From NCBI GenBank assembly GCA_963924555.1, contig OZ004588.1, forward strand, positions 5,518,001-5,582,000: 64,000 nt of DNA, read 5' to 3'. The stretch is from Crambe crambe. Lineage: Eukaryota; Porifera; Demospongiae; Poecilosclerida; Crambeidae. Of this stretch, positions 11,482-22,270 are shown in pieces. The translations under genes were made by a program, and so were the position numbers. The notes below the pieces were generated by a model. The model was given only the letters and a program-made list of their open reading frames with translations, searched no databases and had not been told where the DNA came from. The number at the start of each line of letters is the position of its first letter. Within the stretch, counting starts at the first letter, position 1.

Positions 11482-12363
11482 ATGTCCAAACCAGTTGTTT
11501 TTGTAATTGGAGCTACTGGTAGCATTGGTGCTGCAACCGTTACAGCCTTATCGTCCAAGTATGCTGACAAAGTTGATATCAGGGCTGGAGTTCGGAGTCC
11601 AGAAAAGGCTGATAAAATCAGGAATCTCCCAGGAGTTCAAGTGGTTCAAGCTACAATGGGGGATGAAAAATTAAGTGAAACTCTACAAGGAGTTGACACT
11701 TTGTATGTGGTCACGCCACCTACAATAAATCGAGCAGAACTGGCCATAGGTACAGCTGAACAAGCAAAGAAAGCTGGCGTAAAACATATTGGTGTTGTCA
11801 GTATTGCAATTGATGATAAGGATAAGATTACGTTTCAACGCCAGTTTGCAGAAATCGAAAAGGAAGTCTCCAAGACGGGTCTTTCATATACATTTATCCG
11901 TTTACCAGCCTTCATCGATAATTATTGGGCATTGAAAGATATGATAGCAGGTGGAACTATTTACAGCTCTGTCGATCCACAAAAGCCGTTCATAGCTGTG
12001 GCAGCTGAAGATGCAGGGAAAGCATCAGCAGAGGTTTTAGTCAACCCTACAAAATATGCCAACAAGACCCTGACTATTGTGAGTGATCGTCACAGCTACA
12101 ATGATGTCGTTACAGTTTTTGGAGATGTTTTGAAGAAAGAAATCAAGTATGTTCAAGTGCCATATGAAGCCACTAAGCAGGCACTGATTGGTAATGGACT
12201 CCCTGAATGGCAGGTAGATGCGATGCTTGAGCTCTACAAACTGATAGATGCAGGAGATCCTGCCATTATGAACGCAGATTTTGGACTCTACAAGCAAATA
12301 ACAGGAGAGGATCCTACAGATCTGAAGACCTGGGTGACCAAAAATGCTGGAGGCTTCCAATAA
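11482..12363 (+). CDS. NmrA-like NAD(P)-binding protein, paralogue 3
   Basis: A 293-residue intronless tandem copy. Glycine motif VIGATGSIG, RAGVRSPEKADK, and the same ordered motifs as paralogue 2. The middle segment reads FQRQFAEIEKEVSKTG, and the hypervariable stretch just before it (IAIDDKDKI) differs fully from the neighbour. The C-terminus ends TWVTKNAGGFQ. A young duplicate of paralogue 2 on N-terminal identity; the alternation of near-identical and strongly diverged blocks suggests either selection on the substrate pocket or gene conversion. Function assigned only at family level. Confidence 0.93.
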   Translation: MSKPVVFVIGATGSIGAATVTALSSKYADKVDIRAGVRSPEKADKIRNLPGVQVVQATMGDEKLSETLQGVDTLYVVTPPTINRAELAIGTAEQAKKAGVKHIGVVSIAIDDKDKITFQRQFAEIEKEVSKTGLSYTFIRLPAFIDNYWALKDMIAGGTIYSSVDPQKPFIAVAAEDAGKASAEVLVNPTKYANKTLTIVSDRHSYNDVVTVFGDVLKKEIKYVQVPYEATKQALIGNGLPEWQVDAMLELYKLIDAGDPAIMNADFGLYKQITGEDPTDLKTWVTKNAGGFQ

Positions 12364-12733
12364 AGAAATAACCTGTAGACTCAGATAATGTTTAGCATTT
12401 TACAAAACTAGCTTAGATCTAATTGTAATAGGTGTGTGTAGCTATTAGTATAATTTTAATCTGATTTTTTATAGAGCTACACAAAATATTCCATGTGATC
12501 CACATTGCTCTGCAGCAAGTGTTAATCACATCACAAAGTGTGAAGGAATTTTAATGAGATTCATAAATGTTGATTAAAAATATTGAACTCTAGCTTGATG
12601 CAAAGGATTCAGAACTAATTTAGGAACTTCGATAGCAAACTTAGATATAGCTGGCAGCATCGAGCACCTCAAGTATCATCTCTGACAATCTCACAACAAT
12701 AAATTATGACCATGTGCATGCGCAGCTATAAAC

Positions 12734-13624
12734 TTGAAGATGATCAAACCCGTAGTCTTTGTGATTGGGGCCACCGGCAACATTGGTTTCGCTACACTTG
12801 CGAGCTTATCGTCCAAGTATGCTGACAAGGTCCAGATCAGGGCTGGAGTTCGAAACCCTGATCACGAGAAGACTGAAAGAATTAGATATTTCCCAGGAGT
12901 GCAAGTTGTCCAGGCAACAATGGGAGATGCAAGACTAAGTGAAACTTTACAAAATATTGATATCCTTTACATAATCACACCAAATGCTGAGAATCGTGTT
13001 GAATTGGTACTATCTACAGCTGAACAAGCCAAGAAAGCTGGAGTGAAACACATTGCAGTTGTTACCATTCCGCCTTCAGATTATACCATATTTGGACGCC
13101 AGTGCTTAGAAATAGAAGGAAAAATCTCCAAATTGGGTGTCCCTTATACTTTCATTCGTTTACAAATTCTCACCGAAAGTTTCTTGGCATTCAGGGATTC
13201 AATAGTAGGCCAGGGAACCATTTACAGCCCTATCGATCCTGAAAAACCATTCCTGATATTGGCAGCTGAAGATGCAGGAAAAGCAGCTGCAGAGATTTTA
13301 ACCAACCCTACAAAATACACCAACAAGTCTGTTTATGTTGTGAGCGACCGTCACACTTACAATGACGTTGTCAAGATTTTTGGGATTGTTTTGAAGAAAG
13401 AAATCAAGTTTGTGCGAGTTAGCTATGAAGCTGCTGAACAGGCTATGATTGGTCAAGGGCATCCCAAGTGGCATGTGGATGGGCTCCTTGAGGTTTTTAA
13501 ATTGATCGATGCAGGAGATCCAATCATGGAAAAGGCAGATCTCGGACTCTATAAGAAAATAACAGGAGAGGATCCTACAGATTTGAAGACCTGGGTGACC
13601 AAAAATGCTGAAAGTTTCCAATAA
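12734..13624 (+). CDS. NmrA-like NAD(P)-binding protein, paralogue 4
   Basis: A 296-residue intronless protein, the most diverged of the tandem three. Rossmann motif VIGATGNIG follows MKMIKPVVF; either of the two Met codons could start it. It shares RAGVRNPDHEK with paralogue 1, on the other side of the cluster, which suggests those two keep the older state. The middle motif is FGRQCLEIEGK. The stop lies 94 bases from the stop of the convergent KANSL2 gene. Confidence 0.92.
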   Translation: MKMIKPVVFVIGATGNIGFATLASLSSKYADKVQIRAGVRNPDHEKTERIRYFPGVQVVQATMGDARLSETLQNIDILYIITPNAENRVELVLSTAEQAKKAGVKHIAVVTIPPSDYTIFGRQCLEIEGKISKLGVPYTFIRLQILTESFLAFRDSIVGQGTIYSPIDPEKPFLILAAEDAGKAAAEILTNPTKYTNKSVYVVSDRHTYNDVVKIFGIVLKKEIKFVRVSYEAAEQAMIGQGHPKWHVDGLLEVFKLIDAGDPIMEKADLGLYKKITGEDPTDLKTWVTKNAESFQ

Positions 13625-13718
13625 GAGTTTGGAAATATAATAATGCTGATAACTATAACCTTATACATAGCTAGACATTCATTTTACACTACTTTTTTGA
13701 AATTGTCCTACTTTATTA

Positions 13719-16700
13719 TCAAGACAAGGTATCTATTGATGCCAATTCTATTGTGTTAGTTGAATTATCCTCATCTGTGGGGGGTTTAATGTTATCACAG
13801 TGTCCCCCGCAGAGTAAAGGGTCTAGATATTTAGGAATGGGATTGGTACACTGCATTCCTGATGGGTAGATGTAAGAGCACTTCGTGTAGAGATGCTGTT
13901 TGTCGTCGTCACAGATATCTGATTATGCAGTCAAGGCATTAACCAAATTGAATGAAAAATTAGTGACATTATTGAATTAGGGGAGTCTGTAACCTCCCGA
14001 TGTTTATCCCAAAAGATAGAGAGCATTAGGTATTAAGTTAGGACACACCTATAACAGAAGGGAAACATTTCAAAGCTGGCTTTTTGAGCTGCCTGCATTG
14101 GGAAAAATAGTAATTACACGCCACATTTATACAACTACATGCCACATTATATAATTACATGCAATTCCATGCCACATTTATACAACTACATGCCACATTT
14201 TATACAATTACATGCCACATTTAATATAATTATATGCCATATTTTATATAATTACATGCCATATTTTATATAATTACATGCCATATTTTATATAATTACA
14301 TGCCACATTTTATATAATTACATGCCACATTTTATACAATTACATGCCACATTTTATACAATTACATGCCACATGCCACATTTTATATCAGGAAGAGGTT
14401 ATGGGTTGGCAATTAGGTTACAGTCATAAATGTGGCAACCAGAATTCTCCAGTGTGCAGGAGTCAGTCTCATAATGTTCAACAATTTGGAGAGAAAAAAA
14501 TGCCATGTGTGAAATAGCCTTCCTAAAGTGATCCATTCGGGGAATTTTATGTAGCTGGACATTATACCACATAAAAGATGATTCTTTATAAAGAGCACTG
14601 GTAAGAATATTACAGTTTTAAAAAAACTCCCTTAATTAAATGAAAGATACGTCTTGAGCATTTATTAGAGAATGGCAGGGATTTGTTATCACAGCTCAGG
14701 TTGTTACAGTGACGAAAACTCTGAGAGAAATGATGGTGTTGTTTCATCAAATACTGGTAGTGTGTCCTATGTATGTCTCCTCTTGGATCTTTCTTCAAAT
14801 AGTCCAGGCTTGCCGTCAGCCGTTTCTGTCTGAGCTTGCGTTCAAGTAAGGCTTCTTCACCCGATTTCCTCCGATAGTGTCTATTTGCAACGTCTTCTGC
14901 TCGCTTGCTACGTAATATCCGTGCACCTGGAAATGATGAATGGAGAACTTATCAATCAACGTGGACACTCAGAGCTAGAAATAAGTTGGTCATTATAAAG
15001 ATTTGGTCAGACATTCAGTATCCTGTAATACTTAAAACTCTGAAATTTGGTCAAGAAATGGTCGGAAAATGATCAGTGGCCAGCAGTTATTTCTAGTTCT
15101 AGAAAAGTGTTCCAACCAGAGAGGTACAGTGAAACCTCCGAATAAAGGACACTCCAAATAAGGATAACCTCTAAATAAAGGACACTCCAAATAAGGAATA
15201 AAGGACACTCCAAATAAGGATAACCTCTAAAAAAGGACACTCCAAATAAGGAATAAAGGACACTCCAAATAAGGATAACCTCAGACACTTGTTGAGGACC
15301 AACCATTACCGCATTTTTAACCTCTATAATAAAAAACACCTCTCTACAATGGGTCCCAACTTGTCCATTATTGGGAGGTTCCAAGTGCTAGTGAATATTA
15401 GAGGAGTGTAGTAATTGGGTTATTGTTTGGGAAGGGGGTGGGGTTATTAACCAGGGGAAGGCTATGCTTTGGGAGGGAGGGGGGGTTACTAACCAGGGGA
15501 GGGGATCCAACCAGGGGTAGGGCTATCGTTTGGGGTTACTGAGGGCTAGCTATTGTATGGGGGGGTTACTAACCAGGTTTTCGTCTCCTATTCTCATACT
15601 GCCACTGAAGGAGGAATTGTCGTCTTTTTTCCTGGAGGGTGTGGCTTAAGTGATCCAACTGTCCTACATAGAGGTCCCTTAGATGAACAAGCTTCTCTCG
15701 GTACACTCTGTATGCTTCCTCTTCTGTCCACACCTCAGCATCTCTATGTTATTGGGGGGATAGTTTTTCTTGGTGAAACAAACTTAGTAACTAGCCCATA
15801 CCAATTAGATTTTATGTTGCTCGGGCAAAAATATGCTGACTGATGGGTAGGTAGGTCGGTTTGAAAATGATAATGATAATAACTAGGAAAGTTTAGACAT
15901 GTCAAGACTGATGGACAAAATGTGATGGAGGAAATGAATACTGTCATAAATGAAGTTTGGCCGAAAGCTCGATACTGAGGTAGTAAAAAGCAATTTGAAA
16001 ATTTCCACAGTAATCATCATAGTACTTTCAGGCCTCACTACCCAATATTGCAATGCAGAAATTAGGTGTGCTTTATCTAGAGTATCATTATTGAATGCAA
16101 TCCTGATTTTAGTGGGTCAATAGGGCCCGAGCGACATAAAATCGTATTGGTATGGCCCTACTTTTACAGAATGAACTTTATTCAAAGATATTTAAGACCT
16201 TGCCATTTGGTAAGGTAAAGCTATCCAGTGGGGTCAAAAGTCTTATTCTAGCTGGATGTAGAAGAGACATATTTCTATGACACTGCCAGGGTTTCATCTA
16301 CTGGGGGTGCAGGGGGGAAGCTTCCCCCCCCCCCCCCCCAAAATAATTCATGAAAAATACTTAGTTACAAGCAGCCATAGCTACATGTTATATCATTAGT
16401 TTTAGAGTTTTTTTCTCCTACCAGTGATACAATCTAAATCTTCTGAATTCAGCACATTATTCTTAGCTACCATTAGCTAATATCCCAAAGTAGTATAATA
16501 ACATGCAGTACCTATAAAAGTGGGTGTGGTCAAGGATTCCAAGGAGTCCTTCCCCCCCCAAACAAAAAATCCTAGATGAAACCCTGACTGCTTACCCAAG
16601 AGGCGAGTCGTATCCTTCCATTAATTCCGCGTCACTTTCATTCTCTCCTTTCCATATCGCTCCAGCAGAAAGACCACTCAATTCACCACACATATTATGA

Positions 16701-16732
16701 GTACCGCGGCTAGAACTGCCTGCATTTGCCAT
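13719..16732 (-). CDS. KANSL2: KANSL2 homologue (NSL histone acetyltransferase complex subunit 2)
   Basis: Four exons: 16732..16596, 15743..15574, 14926..14651, 13918..13719. All splice sites are GT-AG, phases agree, and the total is 783 bases or 260 residues. KANSL2 is a nuclear subunit of the NSL complex, which carries the KAT8 acetyltransferase. Exon 2 encodes the charged helix EEAYRVYREKLVHLRDLYVG matching the human EEVALIMREKLIRLQSLYI region. Exons 3-4 encode a C3Hc3H zinc finger: C..LSC.NKSLPFSNKC, a His-Ile restored exactly at the exon 3/4 join, then YTKCSYIYPSG.QC and CGGHC. The human protein is about 490 residues and has an additional N-terminal finger, not found here; it may be lost or encoded by an unseen upstream exon. 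The stop is followed within three bases by AATAAA. Introns hold minisatellites and a MITE. Confidence 0.85.
14115..14388. repeat. 22-base minisatellite in KANSL2 intron 3
   Basis: About 11 units of ACATGCCA(C/T)ATTTTATATAATT with small variations. It lies between exons 3 and 4 of KANSL2. Confidence 0.92.
15130..15285. repeat. Tandem repeat of AAAGGACACTCCAAATAAGG
   Basis: Six or so units, alternating with GATAACCTCTAA, in KANSL2 intron 2. A second G-rich local repeat (GGGGTTACTAACCAGGGG) runs from about 15417 to 15573, up to the exon 2 donor. Confidence 0.85.
16287..16586. mobile_element. hAT-like MITE in KANSL2 intron 1
   Basis: A 300-base element with ends CAGGGTTTCATCTA and TAGATGAAACCCTG. 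It includes a run of about 14 C. ACTGC flanks it on both sides, but no 8-base duplication is intact. On the gene strand it begins about nine bases after the exon 1 splice junction, immediately next to the GTAAGC donor. Confidence 0.7.
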
Positions 16733-16825
16733 CCTCTTGCTTTTAGTTTATTTTTGAACTAGCCTAGCGCGCGCGCCTATAGGCTCTATCGACCCTTTTC
16801 CCACTGTGTGGGATCGTAATCCTCA

Positions 16826-16840
16826 GCGCGCATGCGCAGC
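16826..16840. promoter_or_regulatory. Candidate NRF1-type palindromic site upstream of KANSL2
   Basis: GCGCGCATGCGCAGC contains the palindrome GCGCATGCGC, close to the animal NRF1 consensus, about 95 bases upstream of the KANSL2 start codon. Position and sequence fit a core-promoter element; function is inferred. Confidence 0.45.
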
Positions 16841-17475
16841 AGGGTTATACTATAGGGTGTTATACACCATTTATGGTTGCACATTGTTGGTGAAGGTACA
16901 CCTATTGCTCTGTAGAGCTCTAGCTATGATGTAACTATAAGACTGTGACTATCTTTGCAACAACTCTTGAAGATCAAGCTTCTTGTGCACTGAGGCTAGC
17001 TAACTCTGAATAGTGCCCCTTGATTTTGAACTTCCTAAAACTTACTGGAGATTGTCAGCAGAATCAGACAATGATGAGCGATTGATCTAGCCCTCTGAAG
17101 GTGGCATGTACACCAGAGATGAAGTTTTGAAAAGCAAGTTGTAAAGCTAAGCAGCTTTATGTTTTGTGTGGACACAACAATCATTCGGAATTACCCCAAC
17201 CCAACCAATTTTTGAGTGCCTTTATTCTTGGCTCTATACAATAATTTGATCCATGAAACTTTCACTGCTAGTTAGAGAAAAGATTCAACTTTCATCTGCA
17301 CTTTACAGCATGTTTCTATCTGCTCCCTGTCAGAAATAACCATTTTCCCGAAAAAATATTCAGAATTAGGCTACCCTGACTTACCTTATGAACGAATTTT
17401 GTTAAATTGCAGCTCTACAAGAAGACCAGATAGAGTGTAAACCAGATTATATATAATTATTATGTTCATTGTTAT

Positions 17476-17924
17476 ACAAGTGAATGCAAAAAATTTCTTC
17501 GAAATAAAAATGTGAAGTAGGGATGCTATTATAACTGCAGCTTCATTATGAAAACCAAGTACTGCAGCATCGAAGCAGTATGGCCCAAAAATCTAGCTGG
17601 AATATGTATTATAACTGCATGCAAGAGAGTGAACTTAGTGAAGTGACCCTTACCCATCATCAAGTACGAGATACTATTCCTACTTCACTCCCTTGGCCCT
17701 TGATCATGGGAGTGAAGTAGGAATAGTATCTTGTACTTGATGATGGGTAAGGGTCACTTCACTAAGTTCACTCTCTTGCATGCAGTTATGATACATATTC
17801 CAGCTCGATTTTTGGGCCATACTGCTTCGATGCTGCAGTACTTGGTTTTCATAATGAAGCTGCAGTTATAATAGCATCCCTACTTCACATTTTTATTTCG
17901 AAGAAATTTTTTGCATTCACTTGT
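17476..17924. repeat. Large foldback: two 217-base arms, 15-base loop
   Basis: Arm 17476-17692 is repeated inverted at 17708-17924 with only a handful of mismatches. A transcript from either strand would form a hairpin of over 200 base pairs. A diverged copy of the outer arm (CTATCCCTACTTAACCTTTT...) lies at 18362-18432. No coding frame. Confidence 0.92.
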
Positions 17925-19579
17925 TTGCATTCTTTTTCTTTGTGATTATGAAAATTGATAGACACTAAAGGCTTCCTTGATTGAACTAAATTTATTTAAT
18001 GATCAGTATTTCATTCTGTTCAGGGAGGAGAGTTTGAAGGATGATCATCTGCAGTGTAATGGAGTACTGAAAGGAGTGAACATTTTAAAAAGTGAACAGC
18101 ATTAGCTAATTGTTACATATGTGATCACTGAAATAATTATTGAGATGGTACGTATGTCTTGCTTGAGGGAGGAGTATGGGGAGTTTATGCATTTGGTGTA
18201 GTGATCATAATAGTGGATGCCATCAAATGGCCACATCCTGTGCAGGTGTTATATGAGGAGAACTGCTATTAATTGCCCCACCCCTTTTATGAGGTAATAT
18301 CGCGAAGATTTTTTTCATACGAGGCTGCAGCACATTATAGATAGCCCAGATAGATTTTAGGCTATCCCTACTTAACCTTTTTATTTGAAGAAATTTTTTA
18401 CGCTCACTTGTTTCTATCCTTTTTCTTAGTGCTTGAAGTTGAATGAGGGAGGCTACAGTACAGTACTATACGAAGCCAGCTCTACATAAACCTCTTTTGT
18501 AGGTACATACAGTGTCTCTGGTTGAAGAATTTGTTTAGCTATTTAAGTTTTGTTGATATAAAACTTTACAGCAACAGCAATGTAAATGACATGTACACGG
18601 CATGGTGAAGTGAGCTGACTACACTACAGCCAAGTACTGGCTATAATGCTACTATAGGATGAGCATCTGTACTGTAATTCAGCAAGGAGTGACTGGAACA
18701 TCATCAGATAATGAATGAAGACCTTGGCTATAGCTAAACTTAAGCTTACGTGGCTCCGCCCATAAGCCCCGCCCCCTTCAAAATGGCGTAGAAAGATTAG
18801 CAGCTGTGTTCCGAGTGCTATCGAATAGTGAAGTAGAGCCTTAGTCAAAACTAATAGCAAAAGATCAGCCTCTAGGTGCCGCTCTAACAGATGGCCAAAG
18901 CAGAATTTTGATGACTATAGCCAGTAAGTCGGTACGTCGATCTTATTATTATTATTATAAAGAAAAAGAACGAAAAGTCAATTTTAGAACTCGTTTTTTT
19001 CTTATGTTGGCGAATGAATTTTTGGCTTTTGAACATTCTCCTCTCTTCTTTGTAGATATAATAATTCACTGTAGCCTTCTGAGAACCTGTAGAGTAAGGG
19101 TAGAAGAGAAAGAAGAGTTTTTAGTTTATACTGTCCTATGGACTTTGACCTGCCATCCCTACTTAGAGAGTGCTACCGCACTCTCTGATAGTTTGTGTTT
19201 ATCAAAGGGTCCAGACTGCAATAGTAAATAAATTTTGGTTGGGTATACTGGTAGCTAGATGACTTCTTGGTTAGGCACTGTTTTAGATGTTTGAGGTCGT
19301 CCAAGTGCCCATTAATAAAGAGATATGTACATCCATTACACGATATCTCCAATTTCCATTCCCAGGTGATGCTCAAATGCTATACGACTGAGCAAATAAC
19401 ATTAAATATCTCACTATCTAGCTTTAATTATTTATCATATAATTCTATGAAAAGGAAGAAAAGTGTGCAGGAACCGTGCAACTTCTGCTGCAAGGTGGCC
19501 AATCTTCAGGAATGAAGAACTCCTCTCACCAATGCAGTTGACTACACTTCTTATTTGCCTATCTGCATACCCTCTGCAC
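17925..19579. other. Gene-free stretch
   Basis: Holds the partial foldback-arm copy at 18362-18432 and several small open frames without recognisable character. A minus-strand frame at 19376..19173 looks slightly protein-like (WEWKLEISCNGCTYLFING) but has no splice context that could be confirmed. Confidence 0.4.
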
Positions 19580-20046
19580 TAGGCCTTGACAAAATTTGCT
19601 TTTTTCCCTGCCTATTTTGCTTTGCTTTTATGCTTGATTAATCTACCTATTTTGCTTTCCTATTCACCCATTTTGCTCCCTCTTTCACCCATTTTGCTTT
19701 CTTTTTGCATACTGTAATTAAAATGCAGGCACAAACAAGGTTGTATTGCAACATAACAGAGAGTTCCAGGTAGTCTTCCAAAGATGACTGCTGCTGAGCT
19801 GTAGAATTGAAAAGATTCTCTTGGGTGCAGCAGAAGATGGCTGGACTAACAGGAAGTAGATCTTGAAGTGGAAGATCTAGATCGTAGAAGTAATTAGCAG
19901 GAAGCAATCCAGAAAGTCAAAGTTCATTCTTGGCCCATTTTGCTTTTTTTGACAAAATTGGTAGCCCATTTTGCTTGCAGAATTGCTTTTTTCTTCTGGC
20001 TGCCCATTTTGCTCAAATTTTGCTAAGCAAATTTTGTCAAGGCCTA
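19580..20046. mobile_element. hAT-like MITE with 8-base target duplication
   Basis: A 467-base element with perfect 22-base inverted termini (TAGGCCTTGACAAAATTTGC...) and perfect 8-base direct flanks CTCTGCAC at 19572-19579 and 20047-20054. The interior carries seven or more copies of a CCCATTTTGCT-like unit in both halves, possibly subterminal transposase-binding repeats. Confidence 0.88.
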
Positions 20047-20451
20047 CTCTGCACTGCCAGAAGTCTTCCATTATTATAATATTATCTGCAGATCTGAGCG
20101 CTGCATTAATAATTTTAGGGGGCATGGCTTGAGACTAGATACACCATAGATACACGTAATGGTTATTTAGGTCAAGGGTATACAGGTCAAGGTACATTTT
20201 AGGCCTAAAATTAGTGGTCAAGAAGTTCGATGTTGTAATCGATTCGGAATTCGATTTTGTTGCAGAATATCGATTCCAAATTCATTTTTTATCGACTACC
20301 GTATAGCGCTCTATTTTCGAGGCACTTTATTTTCGAGGTTTTCGCGGATTTTGCTCAAAACACGAAAATTATGCCCTCGAATTTTTTTACCTTCCACGTG
20401 TTATGTATGCGCGTGCGCAATGCGTAAACTGTATTTGCAGCTGTTCAAATC

Positions 20452-21894
20452 ATGTCTCTCTATCGTTATTTTAGCTCTAAGCCAAAGCAACATACTAATC
20501 CACTACCAGATCCTTGTGGCACACTGTCACTGACAGTTCCCTCTTCTTCTATAGAAGCAGCGAATTCCAAAGTTTCTACCGCGCTAAAGCAGGGATCTAC
20601 CACCGGCACCAGAGGGCCATACTCTAGATATTCTGCAGAAAAACGGGCTGAAATTGCAAGAAGAGCAGCAGAACATGGTGTAGCCTCCACTGTACGTTAT
20701 TACGCTGGCAAATTGTCGGATCCTTTGAAGGAAAGTAGCATTCGTACGTGGAGGAATGCCTATATTGCTGAGCTAGAGAAGAACAAAAAAGATTTGAAGG
20801 ATGATTTGATAGTAAAGAAGTTACCCGAAAAGAAAAGAGGACGTCCCTACCTCATAGGAGAAAAGCTTGAAATGCAGGTCAGGGCTTATTTGCAAACCCT
20901 TAGAGCAAATGGTGGTGTTGTCAACACATCAATAGCAATCGGTTGTGCTGAAGGGATTATAATGAACGAAGATAGTAATCTCCTTGCTTCCAATGGCGGC
21001 CACATAATCTTGAGTAAACATTGGGGCAAGCATCTTTTAAGTCGCATGGGTTTTGTTAAGCGTAGGGCAAATACCAAGGCAAAGATTACTGTCGAGGACT
21101 TTGAAGCAGTGAAGGCACAGTTTTTAATTGATATAAAAGCAGTTGTTGAATTTGATGAGATCCCTCATGAATTGATCATAAACTGGGATCAAACTGCTAT
21201 TCATTATGTTCCTGTTGGTTCATGGACTATGGAAAAAGAAGGGAGTAAGCGAGTGGAAATTGTGGGGGTGGATGATAAGCGGCAAATTACAGCTGTATTT
21301 GCGGGATCTCTTACAGGAGACTACCTCCCTCCCCAGCTTATATACAAAGGCACTACCAAACGTTGCCTTCCAACAGTCCAGTTTCCCTCAAAATGGCACA
21401 TTACACACAGCCATAACCACTGGGCAAATGAACAAACAATGAAAGACTACATTAAGAAGATCTTGCTACCATACATTATTGAGAAGCGGAAGGAACTCAA
21501 ACTTTCAGCAGACTATCCTGCACTGGTACTGTATGATAACTTCACTGGTCAAGGGACACAAGAGCTTTTTGATATTCTACAGTCAAACAATATCAATGTT
21601 GTTATAATTCCTGCTAATTGCACAGATAGACTACAGCCTCTTGATGTAAGCGTCAACAAACCTGCAAAGGAGTTTTTGCGTAAGCAATTTCATACGTGGT
21701 ATGCAGAACAAATTTGCAAACAGTTGCAGCAGAAAGACGGATCCAAAGTTTTACCCATTGATCTTAAATTAAGCACCATGAAGCCCTTAGGAGCTCAGTG
21801 GATGATCAAGCTTCAAGATTTTCTAATGTCGAATCCAGATTTTCTCCAGAATGGATTTAGAGAAGTTGGGATTACAGACTGTCTCTCAAATTAA
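20452..21894 (+). CDS. DDE superfamily transposase (pogo/Tigger/jerky type)
   Basis: A 480-residue uninterrupted frame. Residues 58-110 form a helix-rich DNA-binding region (SAEKRAEIARRAAEHGV...IRTWRNAY), followed by the basic KKRGRPY. The DDE_1 catalytic core follows: INWDQTAI (Asp246), LVLYDNFTGQG (Asp362) and TDRLQPLDVSVNKP (Asp398). The protein should bind the termini and catalyse cut-and-paste transposition. The start at MSLYRYF lies 155 bases inside the left end; no in-frame upstream Met is needed. Length and spacing fit the family, and no damage is visible, so it may be active. Confidence 0.93.
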   Translation: MSLYRYFSSKPKQHTNPLPDPCGTLSLTVPSSSIEAANSKVSTALKQGSTTGTRGPYSRYSAEKRAEIARRAAEHGVASTVRYYAGKLSDPLKESSIRTWRNAYIAELEKNKKDLKDDLIVKKLPEKKRGRPYLIGEKLEMQVRAYLQTLRANGGVVNTSIAIGCAEGIIMNEDSNLLASNGGHIILSKHWGKHLLSRMGFVKRRANTKAKITVEDFEAVKAQFLIDIKAVVEFDEIPHELIINWDQTAIHYVPVGSWTMEKEGSKRVEIVGVDDKRQITAVFAGSLTGDYLPPQLIYKGTTKRCLPTVQFPSKWHITHSHNHWANEQTMKDYIKKILLPYIIEKRKELKLSADYPALVLYDNFTGQGTQELFDILQSNNINVVIIPANCTDRLQPLDVSVNKPAKEFLRKQFHTWYAEQICKQLQQKDGSKVLPIDLKLSTMKPLGAQWMIKLQDFLMSNPDFLQNGFREVGITDCLSN

Positions 21895-21973
21895 ACTGGT
21901 AGCTATATGGTAGTATTTTATGTTGTTACCCTAACAATAGCCATTCATGATTCAAATTAAAATGATAATTATT

Positions 21974-22270
21974 TTAAATTTTAAGTGTTGGAAATAATAA
22001 CATAACCTTTTCGTCAAAACACTTAACTAAATGAGTTCTCATTTCTCCCTGATTAAACTCCTGCGAACCTGGGTCTATTCCAAAGGCGATTGCAGTAGCC
22101 ATAGCAATTGCGAATAGTCCACAATCTACACCTCCCCTCTGCCTTTGAACTGCAATCATCTTGGTGGATGTTGTTCCAAACAGGTTACTGATGACTTCAG
22201 TGGTTGCATTGTCAATATTGCTATATATCGAGTCATACACACATACCAGACCATCTTTAGTAATCCTCGA
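21974..22270 (-). pseudogene. Truncated Ulp1/C48-type cysteine protease fragment
   Basis: The 88-residue frame at 22240..21974, extendable in frame to about 22270, reads GLVCVYDSIYSN...VQRQRGGVDCGLFAIAMATA. VYDS and DCGLFAIA match the Asp and catalytic Cys regions of Ulp1-like peptidases, which many animal DNA transposons carry. The part with the catalytic His is absent, because the terminal inverted repeat begins a few dozen bases upstream. This is probably a captured or clipped protease 3' end with no activity alone. Confidence 0.7.

Noticed and set aside
10560-13621. Minus-strand frames of about 107 residues repeated in each tandem NmrA gene
   Set aside because: They recur because the sense genes are paralogous; no independent start or domain.
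19173-19376. A 67-residue minus-strand frame with some protein-like text
   Set aside because: No homology recognised and no splice context; left as part of a gene-free stretch.
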